13,274 bases of DNA from Pavlovales sp. CCMP2436 (taxonomy: Eukaryota > Haptophyta > Pavlovophyceae > Pavlovales). The stretch is taken from NCBI GenBank assembly GCA_026770615.1, contig MU631359.1:161288-174561 (forward strand), written 5' to 3'. A program made the position numbers and the translations under genes. Of this stretch, positions 8,635 through 13,274 are shown one piece after another. The notes below the pieces were generated by a model. That model did no database searches. It saw only the letters and a program-made list of their open reading frames with translations, and was not told where the DNA came from. Positions within the stretch are counted from its first letter, which is position 1. Each line of letters opens with the position of its first letter.

Positions 8635-9403
8635 GTACAGCTCACCCAAACACACTTACAGCCCACAGCTGGGCAATCGCAGCCCCAGCGAACGGCGACG
8701 TCATCACATCCGACCAACGAGCGGCACGATACACCGTAATAGATAGGGTCACAAGGGGCCGACTGGAGAAGAGAGGCCCCGTCAGGTTGGGCACGATACA
8801 CCGTAATAGATAGGGTCACAAGGGGCCGACTGGAGAAGAGAGGCCCCGTCAGGCACGCCCCGGGTATGGGACGGATGGCCACTGTGGAAGCCATTTGGTC
8901 GAAAGAGAGCACGGCGGCATTACGCCTACCACGCGGTTGGGGCCGGAGGCCCCCAGAAAATTACACCAAACACAGGGCCAGACTGGTCCTTGGGTCATAC
9001 CGCCACAACGCCGAGTGGGCAGAGGAATGGGCCCTTGACCGCACAACTTCACCACCGACGGCCTCAATTAAGATAACAATAGACGGGAAGCCCGAAAAGA
9101 TGAGCGTCTCCTGCCCCCTGTGCAAGGCACCCGGCCCATCAGATACCAAACACCACCTGTACCATGAGTGCCCGTCAACGGACGAGCTCCGCCATGATCT
9201 CTACGACGCACTCTGCATCGAGCTGGCACCGCGCCTGGGGCTCCCAAAAGCCAAAAAAGCGGCAGCACACATGATCGCCAGGCCGGATTATTACACCGGA
9301 CGGGTCGGTATGAGCATCAAGGAAGAGCTCAGGAAAGAGAGCGAGGGCGATCCTCCAAATCACGGCGATTTAAGCTTCACTCTCCTACATCAGCCACGAG
9401 ATC
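8635..9403 (+). pseudogene. LINE ORF2, CCHC zinc-knuckle region
   Basis: Coding resumes just after repeat copy A in frame 3 (AHPNTLTAHSWAI, then ARYTVIDRVTRG). It passes through the 67-bp duplication, which moves it to frame 1, and continues as HAPGMGRMATVEAIW. At 9112-9171 the residues CPLC, then HHLYHEC, form C-x2-C-x10-H-x4-C, the C-terminal knuckle found after the RT/RNase H in many LINEs and thought to bind nucleic acid. A tryptophan/arginine-rich segment before it (KHRARLVLGSYRHNAEW) matches the usual sequence preceding this knuckle. A helical, lysine-rich stretch follows it (KAKKAAAHMIARP). The frame runs into repeat copy B near 9404 and stops at 9466. Confidence 0.75.
8724..8853 (+). 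repeat. 67-bp tandem duplication, 63 bp identical
   Basis: The bases 8724-8786 and 8791-8853 are identical (GCACGATACACCG ... CCCCGTCAGG), separated by TTGG. Only the second copy is read in the frame of the zinc knuckle. The first copy is read in the frame of the sequence upstream, so the duplication itself is the frameshift. Each copy also contains a small stem, GGGGCC/GGCCCC, around a 14-nt loop. Perfect identity points to a recent event or an assembly artefact. Confidence 0.95.
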
Positions 9404-9539
9404 GTGTGTCTATACTGATCAGCGGTGGGGACGGTATCCATGTGCTCAGGGTGGATACCTGGATCTGAGTGCTTTTCAACACTTAAAATCCAGTGAGATC
9501 CTCTCGGGGACGGACGTTTAACTAGAAACTTACACACAC
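9404..9539 (+). repeat. Dispersed repeat copy B
   Basis: This copy runs from GTGTGTCTATACTG to ACTTACACACAC and aligns with copy A with only a handful of substitutions and a short gap. Its similarity to A and C starts near the GTGTGT and does not reach the extra upstream part that A and C share. LINE-like frame 1 is open on both sides, with the knuckle region before it and LREAANAASAAATK after it, so the copy interrupts collinear coding sequence. Confidence 0.88.
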
Positions 9540-9540
9540 C

Positions 9541-10503
9541 CTGCGCGAAGCCGCAAACGCGGCATCCGCTGCGGCAACCAAGGATACGATCTCAATATAT
9601 GACGCGCAAAAATTCAAGGTAGCCTGGTGGACAGGCAGCAGAGAGGGAAGCCAAGAAGAAGACGCAAGCGGGGGCAGCCACACCTGCGGGGAGGAAACAG
9701 CAGCGGCAATAGAAAGGCGGGCAACGAATCGCGCTATCGACCACCCCCCGCCGCCCGTGCAGACAACGCCGCACTACGCACACCCGATACCCACGATTCA
9801 TCTCGAGGCAATGCGAGCAGAGCCACACAAGCGCCTGCGTGGCCCGGACATACCGGCCACTCCGCAGAACCCGACACCAAACATGGCCCCAGCGTCACCA
9901 GCACGGGACTTACCATCTATACAGCACGAGGCCACACCAAGCCCGCCAAGCAAAAGCGCACTGAGCCGGGCCAAGCCTACAGCACCGCAGAGGCCGCCCC
10001 CAACCAACCCTCCAGCGCCGCCAGAAACAGCAATACCCGCCATACGATGCGAGGTCATCCCGCCAGATCCGCCCCACGCCCGCCCAGTGAGCCCGGACAA
10101 ACCTGCCACAAACTCGCGCACGCTGCGCCCAGCAGCCAAACGGGTCCCGAAAGCCGGGCGGCCCATCACAACACACCCAACCGGCGACAAACGCCCCAAA
10201 CTCAAACCGGAGCCACCAAGCCTAGAAGCGACCCAAACTCCGCCCCGCAACCCCACACCGAGCCAAGCCCAGCCTGCGGCACCACAGAGGCTGACTCCAG
10301 CCACCCCCCCAGCGCCACCAGCGCCGACCAATGCCATACCCACCATACAATACGAGTCCATACCGCTGGAGCCAGCAAGCCCAGAATCCGCCCAACAGCC
10401 AAACACAAAGGCGCGTAAAATATGCACGAGAGAAGAAAATTGTCCTGAACACCCACCCCAACCCACCGAGCCCGAGGCCCACCCCCGCGAAGGGGTGGGA
10501 TAA
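9541..10503 (+). pseudogene. Proline/alanine-rich tail with a 41-residue repeat
   Basis: A frame open from about 9523 to the TAA at 10501 starts immediately after repeat copy B, with no ATG nearby. The first 50 residues are mixed (LREAANAASAAATKDTISIY, AWWTGSREG). The remaining 250 are proline-, alanine- and threonine-rich and likely disordered. The motif IPxIxxE recurs at 9787 (IPTIHLE), 9910 (LPSIQHE), 10033 (IPAIRCE) and 10336 (IPTIQYE). The first three are spaced exactly 123 bp apart, a 41-residue unit. APQR-x2-P-x-NPPAPP-type blocks precede the third and fourth. Function is unknown. It may be the end of the LINE ORF2 or a piece of another protein. The first residues fit a continuation after the knuckle. 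Confidence 0.5.
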
Positions 10504-10717
10504 ACCGGACCCCACCAAAAGCCTCCCACTGTGTGAGTCTTGCCCCTCGTGGACAAGAATCACACGGTGGAATACAGGCTGTCGAAGTATAGTTGTCTTT
10601 GCTATTGCGCTACAGGTGTGTTGCGTGCGCAGGCGTGCGGCAGCTCGAGGAGTCGAGCGCTAAAGATGCAGAGGAGTTCGGTCAGCAGCAAATCAGTCGG
10701 CGAGCTTCGTCGATTGT
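10504..10717 (+). other. Non-coding stretch before repeat copy C
   Basis: This stretch follows the TAA of the proline-rich frame. It has no convincing gene. From about 10668 it resembles the sequence preceding copy A (GCAG, then TTCGGTCAGC), so the last 50 bp belong to the dispersed repeat. The rest may be LINE 3' untranslated sequence. Confidence 0.45.
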
Positions 10718-10859
10718 CGTGTGTTTGGTCTGACTCAGCGGTGGGGACGGTATCCGTGTGCTCGGAAGAGGTCGTCCCTGGATCCGAGTGTTTCTCAACG
10801 CTTGGGTGCAGGTTGACCCAGCCGGGAACGGACGTTAATTTATAAATTTACACACACAC
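10718..10859 (+). repeat. Dispersed repeat copy C, at the LINE 3' end
   Basis: This copy runs from CGTGTGTTTGG through CTCAGCGGTGGGGACGGTATCC to ATTTACACACACAC. It is the most diverged of the three, with most changes in the second half (CTTGGGTGCAGGTTGACCC). Plus-strand coding ends before it and minus-strand frames dominate after it, so it sits at the right border of the LINE and may be the element's own 3' terminus. Confidence 0.82.
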
Positions 10860-11331
10860 GCGGCCAGAGGTACCGGGGAAGTGATCCTGGGCGGTGAACG
10901 TGGCGATCGTACTGGAGCGCGCCCCCTCCTTCCGCGACACGAGCTTGGCTGGCCACCTCAGCGTGCGCCCAAAGCCGGGCGCGCTCGAGGCTGCTCGGCT
11001 TGAGCACCTCGTAGCCTGCCACGACCGGCCCGGCTGGCTGCTCCAGGGGGAAGACCGGCGTTACCGTCACGGGCTCGTCATAGCACGAGTGCGTCGCGTT
11101 GAACAGCCGATGCCGAAGGTGGTGCGGATAGCTCTGGCCTACGCCGCGCAAGCCTGGCGGCACGAGCTCGGCGGATAGCTGCATGCGTACGGCTGCAGCC
11201 CAGTCCCGCACTCGCGGGTCCTTGTGTGCGAAAAGGTGCCCGTGCAAGCTCGCAGCGTTCTGCCCTAATTCGACTTGCTGCGCAGCCCACGTCGTGCGGC
11301 GGCCGTGGTGCCCGGCTTGCTCGCCTGGCAC
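10843..11331 (-). pseudogene. Minus-strand hypothetical protein, downstream half
   Basis: I do not recognise this frame. It is open leftward for about 160 codons (QVELGQNAASLHGHLF, DPRVRDWAAAVRMQL, SYPHHLRHRLFNATHSC) and ends in a TAA inside repeat copy C. Its last residues therefore derive from the repeat and the original C-terminus has been replaced. Composition looks protein-like rather than GC-shadow-like: mixed hydrophobic and charged residues, few arginine runs. It overlaps the next frame to the right, and together they read as one protein with a frameshift near 11290. If the LINE is an insertion, the missing continuation would lie beyond about 3350. Confidence 0.45.
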
Positions 11332-11699
11332 GGGGGCTTGTCACCGCTCGCGTCCACCGGCATCGACCGATGGGCCTGGATGTGTGCGCACGCCAGTGCG
11401 GCCACCGACCTGTGACCAAGGTGGAAATCGGACCATGGCCGCCACGCGCCCCGGTCGATGACCGCCTCGTGTTGCGGCACCACGTATCCCGCCACGTGTG
11501 TCGGCTTGCCGTCCACCGTGACGCAGTCGATGTACACGGCGATGCAAGTGGCAATCAGCGACACCCCCGTCGTTAGCAGCACTGCGCGTGCATGATACGC
11601 GGCGTCGGCGCGGACGCACTCCCCAGACGTGGCGGGCAGGCGTGCTTCGCCTTGCTCGCCGCAGCCGAAACAAGCAAGCGTCCCTGCAGCTGGACGCTC
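11265..11699 (-). pseudogene. Minus-strand hypothetical protein, upstream half with a CxxC pair
   Basis: The frame opens after a TGA at 11702-11700 without an ATG. It contains ACFGCGEQGE, a CxxC pair with a further Cys 15 residues on (GEC). A hydrophobic stretch follows (AVLLTTGVSLIATCIAVYI) that could be a membrane segment or a buried strand. Next comes TVDGKPTHVAGYVVPQHE and a histidine-containing part (SDFHLGHRSVAALACAHIQAH). It ends in a TAA at 11265, inside the region where the neighbouring frame takes over. I cannot assign a family. Position between the gag-like frame and the RT would suit a gag or protease portion of the minus-strand retroelement, but no DTG/DSG protease motif is seen. 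Confidence 0.4.
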
Positions 11700-11702
11700 T
11701 CA

Positions 11703-12062
11703 GTGACGCAGGCAACCCCGATGCACCCTGCGCGCATGCTCGCGCTCGCCTGGGCGCGTTCGAGTTGCCCCCCCGCGTTGATCGCAGCAGCGGGCTCCTC
11801 GTCCTCCTCCTCGTCCGACGGACCAGGGTCCTTGGCCTAGTGCGTCAGGTTGCCGCGCGCCACGTGCGGCTTTTCTGCACGACCTTCGCCGGCCGTGCTC
11901 GGCGATTGCGCGACCGCGCATGGTGCGCTGATGCCTGGCATCGTGCCGAAGCACGCGCCGAAACCTGGCGCGCGTGCGGCGTGGTCCACGTTTGCCTCGA
12001 GCGCGCCGCGCCCGCATCGTGCAGTGGGTGGACCAGGGGTGTGAGCCGAGCAGGGAAGTCCG
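11703..12062. other. GC-rich stretch between minus-strand fragments
   Basis: This stretch is very GC-rich, with several overlapping open frames on both strands, all dominated by Arg, Ala, Pro and Gly and none with a recognisable motif. It probably belongs to the decayed interior of the minus-strand element. I see no RNA gene. Confidence 0.4.
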
Positions 12063-12078
12063 TTAGACCCTGCTCGGC
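12045..12078. other. Strong hairpin with an 11-bp perfect stem
   Basis: GCCGAGCAGGG (12045-12055) pairs perfectly with CCCTGCTCGGC (12068-12078) around a 12-nt loop. GGGGT (12036-12040) and ACCCC (12079-12083) can extend the stem past a 4-nt bulge. The loop contains the stop codon (TAA on the minus strand, 12065-12063) of the Cys/His frame. It could be an RNA structure at the end of the gag-like frame or a remnant of an inverted repeat. Confidence 0.8.
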
Positions 12079-12266
12079 ACCCCAAAACCCACCCCCCACG
12101 GCACGGCGTAAATGTGCAAGTGTTGCAGCCCCTGCGCACCGTCCGTCGGGGCGGCGTGCGCTCCACTGAAGTCGTCGACGTGGCCCGGCGCACCCGCGCA
12201 CGGACAGCGATGCATGCGTAGGCTCTCCCCGCTGTTGCGGTTTAGCGTTTGCCTCACGGGAAGCAC
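12063..12266 (-). pseudogene. Cys/His-rich segment, probable continuation of the gag-like frame
   Basis: A 67-codon minus-strand frame overlaps the end of the gag-like frame by 13 bp in another frame. It contains MHRCPCAGAPGHVDDFSGAH, with two Cys and two His at C-x-C-x5-H-x7-H, plausible for a metal-binding module. It ends in a TAA inside the hairpin. Its position suggests it was once read through from the upstream frame, which ends ICPAAMCFP, by a frameshift. That would give a gag-like protein ending in a Cys/His module. I recall similar gag C-termini in algal DIRS-like elements, but this is not verified. Confidence 0.38.
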
Positions 12267-12904
12267 ATTGCGGCGGGGCAGATCTGCGCCAGTGGTCGCC
12301 CGTAGAGAGCCTCTATCTCCTCTACCTGGTAGATTTGGCCTGCGACGCGGAAAAAGCCACCCGGCACCTGCTCTGCGAAGGCCACCGAAGCTACGAAGTT
12401 CGGCGGGAACCCCGCCGGAGGCTGCTGCTGCTGCCCACCACAGGACTGGTTTCCGCCGGACTGCCAGCTGCTTGACGGAGGCAGGCCCGGGCGTTGCCCG
12501 GCCTGCTGCAAGCCGGAGTGCCAGCTGCTCGCCGGCGGAAGGCCCTGGCGCCCGACCTGCTGCTGCCCCGAGTGACCGGAGTAGTTAATTACCGAATTTA
12601 GCCCAACAGGTGATTCGTTCCTTCCTCGGTTAGCGGTTCGCCTAATTCAATATATGGTTACATGTGGCCACATGCGGTGCTTAAACCCAAGTTTTGTCTT
12701 GAGCGCACGCTGAGTGCCGCCAACCTTTGCGACCCCCTCTGCCGGGCCCCTTGCGACACATTCTCGTATTTCTACGTAATAAATGCACTTGCCTGTTCTG
12801 TGATTCCAGGTGGGGGGTAACCCACCTCCGGGCGCGGCTCGTTTGGGATCCGAGTCCCCGCGGCCTAGACGGTCGGGTTCCCAATATTTGAAATGCAACA
12901 TCAT
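12254..12904 (-). pseudogene. Gag-like Q/G/P-rich frame interrupted by one TGA
   Basis: Starting at two adjacent ATGs (MMLHFKYWEP), one frame runs 85 codons to a TGA at 12649-12647, then continues in the same frame for 130 more codons to a TGA at 12254. The second part contains imperfect repeats built on a GLPPxSSW core (SGQQQVGRQGLPPASSW, then SGLQQAGQRPGLPPSSSW) followed by a glutamine/glycine run. It ends in a compact segment (FFRVAGQIYQVEEIEALYG, ICPAAM). Such a low-complexity region followed by a short folded end resembles gag-like proteins of retroelements. It lies furthest upstream on the minus strand, as gag would. Weak points: the first 85 codons show no domain, and the repeat part has no ATG of its own. 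Confidence 0.42.
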
Positions 12905-13274
12905 TTTTTGTATGTATTTATTTCTGTAAGCATTCTTTTTTTATTCCTAGTGGGCGTGTCAGCTGGCCAAAATCAAATGTGCCCCAGGTCCCAGTCGACT
13001 GGGCCCTAACTTTTCAGCCGGCGGGGACGCCAGGAAGGCCTCCGAATGTAGTATGCACGCAATGAGACGTACCTTATGTCCGGGGGAGTAGTCATATTTA
13101 TGATAGGGATTCAAGCTGGCGTCTGACTGTTCTGAATATTGTGGGAGTAGTTATATATATTAGCGGCTCAGCATGGTTCAACAGGTGTTGTTCAGTCACT
13201 GACTTGGTCGATGTCAGACGTTAGTCCTGGCAGCAGGGATGGTGGTTGTAGAGGTGGTGGTAGAGGTGAGGTTG
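12905..13274. promoter_or_regulatory. AT-rich non-coding end, possible 5' region of the minus-strand element
   Basis: Base composition shifts to AT-rich, with T runs near 12905 and 12938 and TATATATA near 13153. GGGAGTAGT-Y-ATAT occurs twice, at 13084 and 13143. CGTCTGAC (13120-13127) is matched by the inverted GTCAGACG (13213-13220). The last 40 bp are a GGTGG/TAGAGG-rich purine/T stretch. It lies upstream of the minus-strand gag-like frame, so a terminal repeat or promoter is plausible, but nothing here proves it. Confidence 0.3.

Larger units (their letters stand above)
3345..10860 (+). mobile_element. Decayed LINE-type non-LTR retrotransposon
   Basis: Coding blocks on the plus strand follow the usual LINE order: apurinic endonuclease (4751-5800), reverse transcriptase (5962-6555), RT thumb/connection (6556-7440), RNase H (7444-8200), CCHC zinc knuckle (8635-9403) and a proline-rich tail (9541-10503). 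The 3' end is placed at the ACACAC tail at 10859. The left limit is uncertain: it could be near 3345 if the CCCH gene is ORF1, or near 4600 if not. The element is dead as seen, with in-frame stops, an internal RT deletion, a 67-bp duplication and two internal insertions of a roughly 140-bp repeat. LINE clade cannot be fixed by eye. Confidence 0.75.

Noticed and set aside
9798..10556. 252-codon minus-strand frame rich in Gly, Val and Trp
   Set aside because: It is the antisense shadow of the proline-rich plus-strand frame, with no domain of its own.
8445..10859. Repeat copies A-C as introns or introner elements
   Set aside because: No consistent GT/GC donor and AG acceptor at the borders; the copies end in ACACAC, and copy C is not flanked by coding sequence on its right.
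8640..10860. Three head-to-tail truncated LINE copies
   Set aside because: No LINE coding segment is duplicated between the blocks; they continue one another in canonical order.
12790..12860. WW-domain-like segment (GLPPTWNHRTGKCIYYVE) in the minus-strand frame
   Set aside because: The spacing from Trp to Gly is too short and the second Trp and Pro are missing.

Overview
The window looks like repeat-rich nuclear DNA of a eukaryotic microalga; a dinoflagellate or haptophyte fits best. I see no ribosome-binding sites or operons. The sequence is GC-rich with an AT-richer right end. Two retroelement classes are recognisable: a minus-strand reverse transcriptase-RNase H of the DIRS/Ty3-like kind common in such algae, and a plus-strand LINE with an N-terminal GEASNP motif of a type I associate with dinoflagellate LINEs. 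The species assignment is inference.

Layout. Positions 1-546 hold a 66-bp tandem minisatellite of eight units, with a decayed ninth to about 612. The minus strand from 2590 to 491 is an unbroken 699-codon RT-RNase H frame that runs into the repeat. Positions 2591-3350 hold only weak minus-strand frames. A plus-strand 210-codon gene with a CCCH-like cysteine cluster (3557-4189) is followed by a 560-bp non-coding spacer. From about 4745 to 10860 the plus strand carries a decayed LINE: endonuclease, deleted RT, RT thumb/connection, RNase H, CCHC knuckle and a proline-rich tail. It contains many in-frame stops, one large internal deletion and a 67-bp tandem duplication. From 10843 to 12904 the minus strand carries broken frames. 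These include a two-frame protein of unknown function and a gag-like frame with Q/G/P repeats, one in-frame TGA and a downstream Cys/His segment. The last 370 bp are AT-rich and non-coding.

How it fits together. Minus-strand fragments on both sides of the plus-strand LINE suggest that the LINE landed inside a minus-strand DIRS-like element, with gag-like part on the right and RT-RNase H on the left. This is inference. The most unusual structure is a roughly 140-bp sequence present three times (8497-8634, 9404-9539, 10718-10859). All copies share one 3' end, which finishes in ACACAC. Two of them interrupt LINE coding sequence that is otherwise collinear, and the third sits at the LINE's right end. 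I read them as 3'-terminal retroposed copies, either of the LINE's own tail or of a SINE that borrows it.
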